Shown: positions 10,421 through 21,300, numbered from the stretch's first letter. The stretch: DNA of 64,000 nt from CAVWUA01 sp963758025 (GCA_963758025.1 CAVWUA010000023.1:48796-112795); one strand, 5' to 3'. Numbers and translations are program-made. Notes: generated from the sequence alone by a model not told the origin.

Positions 10421-11266
10421 ATGTCTCCTTCAAAAGATCAGATCCGTCGGAGAGCCTACGATCGCTGGCAGAGGCGGGCCGGGGAACATGGGCAGGATGT
10501 GGTGGACTGGGTGGCCGCGGAACGGGAGCTGCGATTTGAACTGAACTACACAATCATTGCTCGACGCGTTGCGTATGATCCCTACGCGGCCCAGGCTCGC
10601 TCTCGGCGAGGAGCGGTCTGTCGATTCTGCGAGCAATCCTCCCCTCACGTCACCTTCGAGAGGCCGATCCGATCGGGTTCGGTCGTATCGAGTACGATGT
10701 CGTTGATCGGAAACGACCACTGCGACCAGTGCGATCGATACATTCGCGATGAGCTAGAGCCGGAATTTGAATTGTTTTATCAGTCGATTTTGAAGGAGGC
10801 CGAAGGAAATCATTCAGACGATTCGGAAAACGGCTTGCGTGACCGACTCATCACACCAGCATCCTTCAAATATCTGGTTGTGGTTGCTCTGTCGATGATG
10901 CCTTCCCGTGAACTGGACTTGGTCCAGGATACGCTGGAGTGGGTGCTCAATCCCGAACACGAACAGGATCTCCGCGCGATCAGCATCTTGCGCTGCGATC
11001 TGTTTCAGGCCAGCCATCCGTTCGCCTTCGCCTGGACCGCGCTGGGCCGAAGGATCCACGAGGAGTCGGGACCGTACCTTCTCTTTTTCCTGGGCGCGTC
11101 CCGTTTCACCTTCATGGTCCCGATCCCTCTGTGCGTCGTGGATGATGAGGACGAGGGGGAGACCAGAGACCTGCCGATGGTGGGGGATCCGTGTGCATTC
11201 CAGGAACGACCGGCCGACTTCACGCACCGTCGCCTTGCAATCCGCGTTCACGAGCACAGGGAATAA
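10421..11266 (+). CDS. DUF2934 domain protein with a CxxC...CxxC zinc ribbon
   Basis: Residues 6-36 (IRRRAYDRWQRRAGEHGQ and following) match the short DUF2934 domain found in proteobacteria and planctomycetes. It is followed by a four-cysteine motif, C67xxC70 and C101xxC104, which could bind zinc. The remaining 175 residues are unrecognised, with hydrophobic patches such as YLVVVALSM and an acidic segment near the C-terminus. ATG 10421 is the first start that keeps DUF2934 intact. The gene diverges from the glycosyltransferase gene and overlaps nothing. Function is unknown; nucleic-acid or protein binding through the ribbon is only a guess. Confidence 0.7.
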   Translation: MSPSKDQIRRRAYDRWQRRAGEHGQDVVDWVAAERELRFELNYTIIARRVAYDPYAAQARSRRGAVCRFCEQSSPHVTFERPIRSGSVVSSTMSLIGNDHCDQCDRYIRDELEPEFELFYQSILKEAEGNHSDDSENGLRDRLITPASFKYLVVVALSMMPSRELDLVQDTLEWVLNPEHEQDLRAISILRCDLFQASHPFAFAWTALGRRIHEESGPYLLFFLGASRFTFMVPIPLCVVDDEDEGETRDLPMVGDPCAFQERPADFTHRRLAIRVHEHRE

Positions 11267-11299
11267 ACAACTCGTGAACGCGGCCGATGTCGGATTGGC

Positions 11300-12652
11300 T
11301 CAATCGCGCGACGATTCGGATTTCTGGAAATGCCGGTCGGCGAAATCCATGTAAACATCCCAGTCACGTTGCGTGACGTCGTGTTTCCCGGGACGGATGT
11401 GGTATCCGATCGTTCCGCGAACCGGTTGATTGACACCGGGCATCGTCTCGTTGGCGATTCCATCGGTACCGAGCAGGCGGTAAACGGGGTCGGCCCCCTT
11501 GGCGGACAGAAATTCGCCCCGAGGGTCCGCCCAGAGGTCCTGCTCAGCGCTGCAAACGAGCACCGGCCTCGGAGCCACCAGGGCAATCAGCATATGCTGA
11601 TCCATGGGAAGTTCGTCTTCCCGGCCATTGTATTTGTTGAAGTTGTCGCAGAACCAGTGCGGAAAGGAGGTATTGATACGCTGAACGGTTTCGCCGAATC
11701 GCCTGCGGCTCAGGGCGGCTCCGCCGCATCCGGAGTCGTTGGAAATGACGATGGCGAACCGCGGATCGGAGGCGCCGGCCCAGAGTGCGGTCTTGCCCAG
11801 ACGGGAATGACCCATCACGGCGATCCGACTCGCATCCAGATCCTTGTCCGTCTCGATATAATCCATCGCCCGGCTCAATCCCCAGGCCCAAGCCGCGATC
11901 GAGCCCCACTCGTCGGGGCGGGGCTTGGATTGGCCCTCCTCGTAGAAGAGCGGGTGGACACCGTTCTGAAATCCGTCGTCGAAGTCCGGGTCGATATCCC
12001 CGTAATAGGCCGTCACCACGGCATAGCCTCGACCGAGAATTCGTTCAACGGGCCAGCGTGAGGATGAACTTCCACGAGACTTTTCCGTGGCTCGATGATC
12101 GACGATTCCCTTGTCCGGGTTATCACGCATCCACTGATCGGAAATCGTGATTCCCGAATCATCCTGGATGGAATGGTTCCCCGCGAAGTTCAACCCGAGA
12201 AAGGAGGGCACCGGCTTCTTGGTGTCATTCGGAAGATAGATCAGAAGCTCCATCCGAGGCCCATCCGGACGATCCGAAAAGAAGACGATGACCTCCCTGC
12301 GGGTCGCCTTTCCTTCCAGAGCGTTCTTGTCCTCGGAGGTCACCTCGAATCGCAGAGCCATCGGGCGTCCTGGGGCCTTGCCATACATCTCCGTCTCGAA
12401 CATCTCCACGATCTCAGATCGGCGCTGGTTTTTCCAGGTTTCCGCGTCGGTTACTTTCTCCCCATTATTGAGGACCAGCGGATCCGGCAGCGTGTACGAG
12501 GGGACCTTGCTCTCGTCCTCGATGATCTCGGGTTGTTGAGCCTGAACGGCCGGAGCGAGCAGGACGGCCGCAAGCCCCATCACGAACAGGGACCACGACG
12601 ACCGATGGATCTCGACCGTTCCCGAGCGAAGCTTCCCGTGCCGATGCCTCAT
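11300..12652 (-). CDS. CE15 glucuronoyl esterase-like alpha/beta hydrolase
   Basis: The 450-residue product has an N-terminal signal (LFVMGLAAVLLAPAVQAQ) and the CE15 nucleophile motif GHSRLGK with Ser283, followed by ALWAGASDPRFA. The acid is probably the Glu in LVCSAEQDLWADP, and the histidine is in GKHDVTQRDW. CE15 enzymes cleave the ester between glucuronic acid on xylan and lignin alcohols, in the periplasm or outside. Its ATG overlaps the stop of the DUF1501 gene by four bases (ATGA), so the two are translationally coupled. It is the third gene of the PSCyt/DUF1553 - DUF1501 operon. Confidence 0.88.
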   Translation of the reverse strand: MRHRHGKLRSGTVEIHRSSWSLFVMGLAAVLLAPAVQAQQPEIIEDESKVPSYTLPDPLVLNNGEKVTDAETWKNQRRSEIVEMFETEMYGKAPGRPMALRFEVTSEDKNALEGKATRREVIVFFSDRPDGPRMELLIYLPNDTKKPVPSFLGLNFAGNHSIQDDSGITISDQWMRDNPDKGIVDHRATEKSRGSSSSRWPVERILGRGYAVVTAYYGDIDPDFDDGFQNGVHPLFYEEGQSKPRPDEWGSIAAWAWGLSRAMDYIETDKDLDASRIAVMGHSRLGKTALWAGASDPRFAIVISNDSGCGGAALSRRRFGETVQRINTSFPHWFCDNFNKYNGREDELPMDQHMLIALVAPRPVLVCSAEQDLWADPRGEFLSAKGADPVYRLLGTDGIANETMPGVNQPVRGTIGYHIRPGKHDVTQRDWDVYMDFADRHFQKSESSRD

Positions 12653-14106
12653 GCCAGAATCCCCTTTACCGGATGTTGTTCTTCCACGCCCGTCAGCCGC
12701 ATGTCCAGGCCCTGGACCTTGTAGGTCAACCGTCGATGATCGATCCCGAGGCAATGGAGAATCGTCGCGTTCATGTCGTGGATGTGAACGGGATTCTCGA
12801 CGATGTTGTAGCTGAAATCGTCGGTCTCGCCATACACGACACCCGGCTTGATGCCACCGCCCGCCATCCAGATCGTGAAGCACTTGGGGTGGTGGTCCCG
12901 TCCGTAGTTCTCCCGGGTGAGCTTCCCCTGGCAGTAGATGGTCCGGCCAAACTCGCCACCCCACACCACGAGCGTGTCATCGAGCAATCCGCGCCGCTTG
13001 AGGTCCTGAATCAAGGCGTAGCTCGGTTGGTCAATGTCGCGGCACTGGTTCGGCAAGTCCCCCGCGACGTTACCGTGCTGATCCCAGCCCCGGTGAAAGA
13101 TCTGCGTGAACCGCACGCCGCGCTCGGCCATGCGGCGCGCGAGGAGGCAACTTGCCGCGAACGTGCCGGGGGTCTGTACGTCGGGACCGTACATCTCGAG
13201 CGTTTCTTTCGATTCTCCCGAGATGTCCATCAGTTCGGGGACCGAGGATTGCATCCGAAACGCCATCTCGTACTGGGAAATCCGGGCCTGAGTTTCCGGG
13301 TCGGCCACTTCCTGAAGTTGCTTCTGGTTCAACTGGGCCAAGGCGTCGAGCATCCGTCGTCGCGTCGCGGAATCGACCCCGTCCGGGTTCGAGAGGAACA
13401 GGACCGGATCGCCGCTGGAACGCAGGGCCACACCTTGATGCTTGCTGGGCAGGAAGCCGGAACCCCAGAGCCGGTTGTATAGGGCCTGCGCATCCTTCCG
13501 GCCGCTCCAGGAAGCCGTCATCACCACGAAGGCAGGGAGGTTCTCGTTCTCCGTGCCCAGCCCGTAGCTCAACCAGGCGCCCAGACTGGCACGGCCGGGA
13601 AGCTGGTTCCCTGTGCAGATATAAGTAATCGCCGGATCGTGATTGATGGCCTCGGTATGGACGGTCTTTACGATGGCGAGGTCGTCCACCATCTTGGCCG
13701 TCCACGGCAAGAGCTCGCTCACCCAGGCACCCGACTCGCCATGCTGCTGGAACTTGTACCGCGAAGGGGCGATCGGGAAGCGGGTCTGGCCGCTCGTCAT
13801 AGTCGTCAGGCGCTGACCCATCCGGACCGACTCGGGCAGGTCCTTGTCGAACCATTCACCCATGTTCGGCTTGTAGTCATACAGGTCCATCTGGGAAGGT
13901 GCGCCCGACATGAACAGGTAGATGGCTCGCTTGGCCTTGGGGGCGAAGTGAGGTAACGAGGGCAAACCACCCGTGGCGGTGGCGTCCGCCAGGCCGGGAC
14001 GTGCGGGGACGAGGGACGCCAGGGCCGCGGTTCCGAGGCCCGCCGCGGTCCGGCCGAAAAAATGTCGGCGGGTCATCGCCTGGATGTGTTCTTGAATCGG
14101 ATCCAT
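12649..14106 (-). CDS. DUF1501 family exported protein, operon partner of DUF1553 protein
   Basis: The 485-residue protein begins with a Tat-like signal (MTRRHFFGRTAAGLG near residues 11-25) and contains the family blocks IYLFMSGAPSQMD, GMGTEN-like GLGTENENLP and VVWGGEFGRT. The activity of DUF1501 proteins is not established. GAGGTG lies nine bases before ATG 14106. The gene begins 20 bases after the stop of the DUF1549/DUF1553 gene and ends inside the start codon of the CE15 esterase gene, so the three form one operon. Confidence 0.93.
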   Translation of the reverse strand: MDPIQEHIQAMTRRHFFGRTAAGLGTAALASLVPARPGLADATATGGLPSLPHFAPKAKRAIYLFMSGAPSQMDLYDYKPNMGEWFDKDLPESVRMGQRLTTMTSGQTRFPIAPSRYKFQQHGESGAWVSELLPWTAKMVDDLAIVKTVHTEAINHDPAITYICTGNQLPGRASLGAWLSYGLGTENENLPAFVVMTASWSGRKDAQALYNRLWGSGFLPSKHQGVALRSSGDPVLFLSNPDGVDSATRRRMLDALAQLNQKQLQEVADPETQARISQYEMAFRMQSSVPELMDISGESKETLEMYGPDVQTPGTFAASCLLARRMAERGVRFTQIFHRGWDQHGNVAGDLPNQCRDIDQPSYALIQDLKRRGLLDDTLVVWGGEFGRTIYCQGKLTRENYGRDHHPKCFTIWMAGGGIKPGVVYGETDDFSYNIVENPVHIHDMNATILHCLGIDHRRLTYKVQGLDMRLTGVEEQHPVKGILA

Positions 14107-14126
14107 GGTCTGTGCACCTCGTATTC

Positions 14127-17100
14127 TTATTCTTTATTGATCACTTCATCCAGGTTCAGAATCAGGTTGGCGATCATGGTCCAGGAGGCCAGTTCGCTCG
14201 GGGCCAGCGACTCGTCCGGCTTTCGCTCACCGATCGAGATCAGTCTCCGGGCGGCCTCCGGATGCTGGACGAAGTGGTCCAGATGGTCCTGGAATGCCGC
14301 ATGCAAGGTCGCGACTTCCGTCGCATCGGGCCATCGCGCGGTCACCAGGCGGAACATGGCCTTGATCCGCTCCTCAGAAGCTGAGGGCGTCTCCTTCAGG
14401 ACCCGTTCAGCCAGTGCCCTTGCCGGCTCCACGAATTGCGGGTCATTCATGAGGAGCAGGGCCTGCAGCGGCGTATTGGTTCGTTCGCGACGGACGGTAC
14501 ACGACTCCCGGGACGGCGCATCAAACGTGTTCATTTCCGGCGGCGGAGCGGTGCGCTTCCAGAAGGTGTAGAGGCTGCGTCGATGGACCTTCTCCACACC
14601 GTGATCCGGGGTGAACTTCGCCGTGTTGCTGCTGGTGTATCCCACGGCTTCCCACAATCCAGGCGGTTGCGGCGGTTTGACGCTCGGCCCGCCGATCTTT
14701 TCCACCAGAAGCCCGCTAACGGCGAGGGCTTGGTCGCGGAGCATCTCCGCGTCGAGCCGGAACCGCGGGCCTCGGGAGAGGAGGCGATTCCGAGGGTCCT
14801 TCGCCAGCCGATCCGGCGTGATCCTGGACGACTGCCGGTACGTTGCGGACATCACGAGCTGCTTCATGAACTGCTTGACATCCCAACCGTCCTCGCGGAA
14901 TTGCACGGCCAGCCAGTCCAGGAGTTCCGGATGGCTGGGTGGTTCTCCTTGCGAGCCGAAGTCCTCGGACGTCTTGACGAGACCGATGCCGAAACAATGC
15001 TGCCAGAAGCGGTTGACCGCGACCCGCGCCGTCAACGGATGATTTTCCGCGACCAGCCACTGAGCAAAACCGAGCCGATCGCGCGGTGCTCCCTCAGGAA
15101 GCGGTGGCAGAAATTCTGGGATGCCGCGTTCGACTGGTTCTCCCTTTTGATCATATTCTCCGCGCTTAAGAATGAACGCGGGCTTCGGCTCGTTGAGTTC
15201 ACGGAAGACGAGCGTCGTCGGAATTTGCTGGTCAGTTTGCTCCCGCTCCTTCTCCGCCTTGGCAATCTGGTCATGGAGCGGGTCGAAGATCGAGCGTGTT
15301 TTCTCATACGCATGCTCGACAAAATAATCCTGCAACTGCTTCTTTTGTTCGTCGTTGCGCTTGCCGCGTTCGGTCTTGACGATCTCCTTGATGTTTGCCG
15401 GAAGGGCAGCCATGTCCCCGGCGCGCTGGGTTCGGACCCATTCGGAGAGGGTCTGGAAGGTCTGCCCTTGCTGCGGTGTCCACGTCTCGATTCCCGCGTG
15501 GTCCCAGGTCACGTGCCCGTCCTGCTGGGTGTAGGCCCAGCCGTTGATGACCGATCCCGGCTTCAGACCGACCTTAGCGGCCTCCACTTCGATCCTCACC
15601 CACTTACCCGTCACCGGCAAGGGACCCACGTGGAACCGTTCGGTCGAATTGTCCTTCCCCCAGTCGATGACGTTCGCCCCCCAGTAGGCTCGGTGTTTCC
15701 ATCCATCAGTGTGCCACTGGAGCATGATCTCCTTGGGCGGGTTCGTCGGATCAAGGAAGACATACGCGAAGAGTGAATCTCCTTCTCCCACATGGAGTGA
15801 ATCGCTCGCCTTCTCGAAGGCGCGTTGGTTCAACCCGTCTCCCGCGATGTCGACGGACTTGTCGCCCGCGTGGACGGGCTGGGACGGGAATGTCTCGAAC
15901 GTCCAGGCCCCATTCTCCGTCGGCGAGGCGCCTCTGGGGAGGTCGTCCTCAATCCAGATATAATCGGAACGTTGCACAAATTCAGGCAACGATTCGTCGA
16001 GCGTCGCATCATACTCGACCTTGGCCACGGCCTCCTTGATCGACGATTTCAGTGATTCGATCTTCTGAACCGCCTCCGCCAGAGCGCGTTCCTGCTCGGG
16101 CGAGGGAACCTTGACGACCGGCGGATGGGCTTCGGCGTTCCCATCCATCGGGTTGCCATCGAGGCTGTTGAAGAAGGCGAAAAGCTGATAGAAATTGCGC
16201 GTCGTGATCGGATCGTACTTGTGGTCGTGGCAACGGGCGCAACCGATCGTCATCCCGAGGAAGACCGTGCCGTTGGTCTCCACCCGATCGATGACGTTGC
16301 GAACATACACCTCTTCGGCGATGGACCCCCCTTCATTCGTCGTGACGTTACAGCGGTTGAATCCGCTGGCGATCAACTGGTCCAGGGTCGGGTTCGGCAA
16401 AAGGTCGCCGGCCATCTGCTCGATGATGAATTGATCGAACGGCTTGTTTTCGTTGAAGGCCTTGATGACCCACTCGCGGTACGGCCACATCTCCCGGTAG
16501 TTGTCGAGATGGAGCCCGTGTGTATCGCCATAACGGGCGGCGTCAAGCCAGTAACGGGCCATGTGCTCGCCATAGCGAGGCGATTGCAGGAGTCGATCCA
16601 CGAGCCGCTCGTATGCCTCGGGAGTCTCGTCCGCCAGGAACGCGTCTACCTCCTCCGGTGTGGGAGGCAACCCGGTGAGGTCCAGGGTCACGCGGCGGAT
16701 CAACGTTTCCTTGTCCGCTTCGGGAGACGGGTGCAGGCCAGCCTTCTCCAGCCGAGACAGGATAAAACGGTCGGTCGGACTTTTCGGCCATTCGGACGCG
16801 GCCACGGCAGGAAGATCCGGACGCTTCGGGGGGACGAACGCCCAGTGAGACGTCCATTCCGCTCCCTGCTCGATCCACGTTCGCAAGAGGCCCACTTGTT
16901 CCGCGTTGAGCGTCTTGCCGAAGTCGGGCGGAGGCATCTGGATCGTCGGGTCGTCCATTTCCACCCGGAAGATCAGCTCGCTTTCATCCGGTTTTTCAGG
17001 AACGATGGCCTTGATGCCATCTTCGAGTTCGCGAAATGCTCCCTCCTCGATATCCAGCCGAAGACCCGCCTTGCGCTGTTTTTCGTCGGGGCCGTGACAA

Positions 17101-17267
17101 GCGTAGCAATTATCCGAGAGGATCGGGCGAATATCTCGGTCGAAATCGACCTTGTGCTCCACCTCTTCACCGACCGATGGGGCGGAGGCAAACCCGCACG
17201 TCAGAAATGCGTATCCGAGGGTGGAGATCAGACATTTCCAGGAACCGTGGCGCGACGGCCATATCAT
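14127..17267 (-). CDS. PSCyt1-DUF1549-DUF1553 (PSD1) exported cytochrome-domain protein
   Basis: The 1046-residue product has a signal peptide, then a planctomycete cytochrome c domain with CYACHGPDEKQRKAG near residues 55-70. DUF1549 (about 165-375) follows, containing LTGLPPTPEEVDAF, GDTHGLHLDN and a second CxxCH in CARCHDHKYDP. A middle segment of about 300 residues comes next, then DUF1553 (about 730-1010; AVNRFWQHCFG, TSEDFGSQG, LVMSATYRQSS). Haem attachment is expected at CxxCH; the reaction is unknown. GGGAGA precedes ATG 17267 by seven bases. It is the first gene of the operon with DUF1501 and CE15. Confidence 0.93.
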   Translation of the reverse strand: MIWPSRHGSWKCLISTLGYAFLTCGFASAPSVGEEVEHKVDFDRDIRPILSDNCYACHGPDEKQRKAGLRLDIEEGAFRELEDGIKAIVPEKPDESELIFRVEMDDPTIQMPPPDFGKTLNAEQVGLLRTWIEQGAEWTSHWAFVPPKRPDLPAVAASEWPKSPTDRFILSRLEKAGLHPSPEADKETLIRRVTLDLTGLPPTPEEVDAFLADETPEAYERLVDRLLQSPRYGEHMARYWLDAARYGDTHGLHLDNYREMWPYREWVIKAFNENKPFDQFIIEQMAGDLLPNPTLDQLIASGFNRCNVTTNEGGSIAEEVYVRNVIDRVETNGTVFLGMTIGCARCHDHKYDPITTRNFYQLFAFFNSLDGNPMDGNAEAHPPVVKVPSPEQERALAEAVQKIESLKSSIKEAVAKVEYDATLDESLPEFVQRSDYIWIEDDLPRGASPTENGAWTFETFPSQPVHAGDKSVDIAGDGLNQRAFEKASDSLHVGEGDSLFAYVFLDPTNPPKEIMLQWHTDGWKHRAYWGANVIDWGKDNSTERFHVGPLPVTGKWVRIEVEAAKVGLKPGSVINGWAYTQQDGHVTWDHAGIETWTPQQGQTFQTLSEWVRTQRAGDMAALPANIKEIVKTERGKRNDEQKKQLQDYFVEHAYEKTRSIFDPLHDQIAKAEKEREQTDQQIPTTLVFRELNEPKPAFILKRGEYDQKGEPVERGIPEFLPPLPEGAPRDRLGFAQWLVAENHPLTARVAVNRFWQHCFGIGLVKTSEDFGSQGEPPSHPELLDWLAVQFREDGWDVKQFMKQLVMSATYRQSSRITPDRLAKDPRNRLLSRGPRFRLDAEMLRDQALAVSGLLVEKIGGPSVKPPQPPGLWEAVGYTSSNTAKFTPDHGVEKVHRRSLYTFWKRTAPPPEMNTFDAPSRESCTVRRERTNTPLQALLLMNDPQFVEPARALAERVLKETPSASEERIKAMFRLVTARWPDATEVATLHAAFQDHLDHFVQHPEAARRLISIGERKPDESLAPSELASWTMIANLILNLDEVINKE

Positions 17268-17571
17268 CGTGTTATCTCCCGTTCTGCGTTCCCTTTATGG
17301 CCCGCGTCCGCCGGCCGGAGTTGTATCTCTCGAAGCCTCTTGATCCTACGATCCACGCGTTGATGAGTTCGAATCACGCCAATTTCCACGAGAAGAACGT
17401 ACTGAACGGCTGTTTCCAACGGATCCAGACGGTTGCGCCGGACAGGAAATAATTTTCCACAGTGTGCTCGCTCAGAGCGCCGCGGGAGGAAGGTGGAACA
17501 GGCGAGAATCAGGAAGGCAAGGATCGATCCTTTCGTCGGGAGGCTCCAGGCCCCCTTCAGCGCCACCCATC
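17268..17571. other. Upstream region of the PSCyt/DUF1553 operon
   Basis: This 304-base gap separates the DinB stop from the operon start on the same strand. It must hold the operon promoter if DinB is not cotranscribed. I see no confident promoter boxes, and only a weak G-rich/C-rich hairpin near 17545-17562 that might end DinB transcription. Confidence 0.35.
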
Positions 17572-18054
17572 TCACAAAATGGGTCGCATCGTCGCTTGAA
17601 TTTTCCGCAGGAGCGTGATCTCGCCGCTATGACGCGCTTCATCGTGGAGACCGTGCAGGATGGAATACCGGACGGTTCGCTCGGCGTTCTCCACGCTGGG
17701 GCCGGCGAGTTCGGCTTCCGACAGTCCCGCGATGAGCTCTCGAAACCGTTGATGCTGGAGATCGAGCTGGGTCAGAACTTCCGAAAGGTCCGGCCAGCGG
17801 TCCGTGGGGACCCGTTCCGGGCGGCTTTCCCAGCTGAACATCTCGAACCATCCGTCGGGGATCTCGGGAGGACGTCCCAGGGGCCGCATGGTCAAGGACT
17901 CCACGACCACATAGCAGTGTCCGCAGTGCCAGAGGATCGTATTTTGAAGCCCCTCGGGCGCCCAGCGGGCCTCTTCGTGGGTGACCCCCTCGACAACGCG
18001 TATCGTCTTCCCGCGGACCTCATCCAGGAGTAGGAGCAGGGTTGAATCAGCCAT
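17572..18054 (-). CDS. DinB-like protein (four-helix metal-binding fold)
   Basis: The 160-residue product has the DinB/DUF664-like pattern: a first metal histidine in LWHCGHCYVVVESL after the N-terminal helix and a pair in LHGLHDEARHSGEI near the C-terminus. DinB-superfamily proteins are small four-helix bundles, often with a divalent metal; some act as thiol transferases, most are uncharacterised. A second DinB-like gene, clearly divergent, lies at 29161. The gene is divergent from the double amidohydrolase gene. Confidence 0.8.
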   Translation of the reverse strand: MADSTLLLLLDEVRGKTIRVVEGVTHEEARWAPEGLQNTILWHCGHCYVVVESLTMRPLGRPPEIPDGWFEMFSWESRPERVPTDRWPDLSEVLTQLDLQHQRFRELIAGLSEAELAGPSVENAERTVRYSILHGLHDEARHSGEITLLRKIQATMRPIL

Positions 18055-18390
18055 GTCTCGATACTCTGTTGGGACAAAGAAATTGAATTATCCGAAGGGC
18101 CGGAAAGCCAAAGCGTTCTCGTTTTCAACAATTATCCCACGTGGGACCCCGATCTCGCAACAGATCAGTCCCTGTCTCCGATTCCGGCGGCGAGCCGCGT
18201 GACGTGGAGTAACGCCCTGCTTGTCCACACGCGTGGAGTCGGTCCCGGTCCCGATAACGAACGAGTGGACCGACCGACGTCAGGATTATGGAACGACGTG
18301 AGTCTGGCGAGGGGGCCAGCGGGCGGATACGCTGAGGATTCTCCGATCGCTGAAGGTCCGTTCTACCGTCCCACCTTGGAGGCAGAGGTT
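18055..18390. other. Divergent intergenic region with a CACGTG palindrome
   Basis: The 336 bases separate the DinB and amidohydrolase start codons. A ten-base palindrome CCCACGTGGG lies at 18136-18145, next to an AT-rich patch (CAACAATTAT), and could be an operator. The frame of the downstream gene stays open back to 18199, but that part lacks a signal peptide and I do not include it. Confidence 0.35.
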
Positions 18391-21300
18391 ATGTCCGTGA
18401 CGTGCTGGCGACGCTTGGCGATCGGGGCGGGGCTGCTGGCCCTTATGGGATGGCCTGGAGCCGGCAGGGGAGAGGGAGAGGAGAAGCCGGTCGAGGCCGA
18501 TTGGGTGCTCCGAGGCGGTGTGCTGATCGACGGCACGGGAGCCGAGCGTCGCGAAGGGGACCTGGCCATCCGGGGAGACCGGATCGTCGCGGTCGGGGAT
18601 TTCCAGGCCGACCCGCAGGCCGAGGTGATCGACGTGATGGGGCAGATCGTCGCGCCGGGATTCATTGACCTGCATTCCCACTCCGACGGCCCGATCCTCA
18701 AAGCCGCGACGAAGGACAACCGCAACTATCTGGCCCAGGGCGTCACCACAGTTGTCACCGGCAATTGTGGGAGCGGGCCGATCGACGTGGCCGCCTATTT
18801 CGCCCAGGTCGAACGTCAAGGGACAGGGACGAACATCATCCACCTGATCCCGCACGGTTCGCTCCGCCGCGCCGTGCTGGGCAATGCCGAGGTCCGGGCG
18901 AATGCCGATGCACTCCAGCGGATGAAAGTCCTCGTCCAGCGTGGGATGAACGACGGCGCATGGGGCATGTCCACCGGCCTGATCTACCTACCGGGACGTT
19001 ACGCGGACACAGCCGAGTTGATCGAGCTTTCGAAGGTCGTCGCCCGGCACGGCGGGCTGTACGCCAGCCATATCCGAAACGAAGGCTCCAACGTGCTGGA
19101 GGCGATCGACGAGGCGATCACCATCGGCCGGGAGTCTGGAGCGCCGGTGCATATCTCGCACCTCAAGGCCAGCGGCAAGGCCAACTGGGGACTGGTAATT
19201 CCGGCGTGCGAGCAGATCGAGGCGGCACGCCGGAACGGGCAAATCGTCACAGCCGATCAGTATCCGTACATCGCCTCCAGCACCCAGCTCGGAGCGATGG
19301 TCGTGCCGCACTGGGCACGACAGGGCTCGGCCGCCGATTTCGCCCGCATCGCCGACGATCCCGTCCAGGGGCGACGGCTCCGCGCGGAGATCGAGCGAGG
19401 GCTCGCCGAGCGCGACGGCGGAGGCGCAATCCGCATTGCGCGGTACGGCCCGAAGCCGGATCGGGTCGGGCGGGATCTCGTCACGATTGCCCGGAGGGAA
19501 GGGAGCACGCCTCTGGACGTGGTGCTCGATATCGAGCGGCATGGAGGAGCCCAGGCCATCAGCTTCAGCATGAGCGAGAAGGACGTGCGGCACGTCATGG
19601 CCAAGCCGTTCGTGGCGACCGCGTCCGACGGTTCGGCCCACCGTCCCGGCGGTGGCGACCGTCCTCACCCGCGCGCCTATGGCACCTTCCCTCGGAAGAT
19701 CCGCTATGCCCTGGAGGATCAGACGATTTCCCTGGAACAGGCCATCCACGCCGGAACGGGCCTCCCGGCGGAGATCCTCGGCCTGCCGGATCGGGGAGTC
19801 TTGCGTCCTGGGGCGTTCGCCGACGTACTCGTCTTCGCCCCCGACCAGTTCCGCGATACGGCGACCTTCGACGACCCAACCCGATACGCCACGGGTGTCC
19901 GACACCTGTTCGTCAACGGCGAACCGGTCGTCAAGGACGGGGATTATCAAGGCAAGCTCGCCGGACGACCGCTCCGGCTCACCACCGACGGACCCGCCGA
20001 CCTCATCCTGAAGGTCGGCCGCATCTGGACGGGGAACCCGTCCCAGCCCTGGGCCCAGGCGCTCGCGTCCCGCAACGGGGAAATCGTCGCGATCGGGAAT
20101 GAAGAGGAGGTCGCGCCATTTCGAGGGCCAAGGACTCGGCTCGTCGTGCATCCCGAGGGATTCGCCATCCCTGGGCTGATCGACGCTCACGGCCACATGA
20201 CCAGTCTGGGGGCGGGGGCCGAGGAGCTCGACCTGCGAGGCATCGCCAGTCCCGAGGAGGTCGCGCGCCGGGTCCTGGAACGCATCCAAGTTCGACCCGG
20301 CGACGGCTGGATTCTCGGCCAGAACTGGGACCAGAGCCTCTGGCCCGGCAAGGCGTTTCCCGACGCCGCCATCCTGGACACCGTCGCGCCCGACCGACCA
20401 GTCTGGCTGATCCGTGTCGATGGCCACGCCGGCTGGGCGAACTCCGAGGCGCTCCGCCGCGCGGGGGTGACGACCGAGACGAAGGCGACGGCGGATGGGC
20501 AAATCCTCCGGGACGCCGAGGGTCGACCGACTGGTGTTCTAATCGACGGGGCCAAAGAGCTGGTCACGCGCGTCATCCCGGAACCGTCGCGAGCGGACCT
20601 GGCCCGCCAGATTCTCAAGGCGCAGGATCTGGCCCTCCGGGCCGGTCTGACCGGAGTTCACGATGCGGGGATCTCCGACCGGGAGGCTGAGGTTTATCGT
20701 CAGCTCGACCGGCAAGGCAAACTGAAGTTGCGGATCTATGGCATGGCCAGCCCACCCGATGGCCGTGAGGTCGCCTACGTGCGGACGCCACCGATACCGC
20801 GAAAGCCGGGAAGGAGGTTCGAGATGCGGGCCATCAAGCTCTTCATCGATGGCGCGATGGGATCGCGCGGAGCCTTGATGTTCGAGCCGTACAGCGATGA
20901 CCCCGGCAACGTCGGTCTCCAGTTGATCGACGCGGAGGTCCTCCGTGAGACGACGACCGAGGCACTCCGACACGGCTGGCAAGTCTGCACCCATGCGATC
21001 GGCGATCGAGGCAACGCCCTGGTTCTCGACGCCTATGCCGCAGCGCGTGAGACCGTTCCCGAGGCGGTGGACCCGAGACTCCGCATCGAACATGCCCAGG
21101 TGGTTCGCAAAGCCGACGTGGCCCGGTTTCAGGAACTGGACGTGATCGCGTCGATGCAGCCATCCCACGCGAGCACCGACAAACGCTGGGCCGACGATCG
21201 ACTGGGTTCTGACCGCGTGGAGGGAGCTTACGCCTGGCGATGGTTCCTCGATGCCGGAGTTCCGCTGGCCTTCGGCAGCGATTTTCCGGTGGAGGTCGCC

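Noticed and set aside
14436..17363. Two long plus-strand frames (over 400 residues each) antisense to the PSCyt/DUF1553 gene
   Set aside because: Composition is that of reversed codons, and the minus strand encodes an unmistakable family protein.
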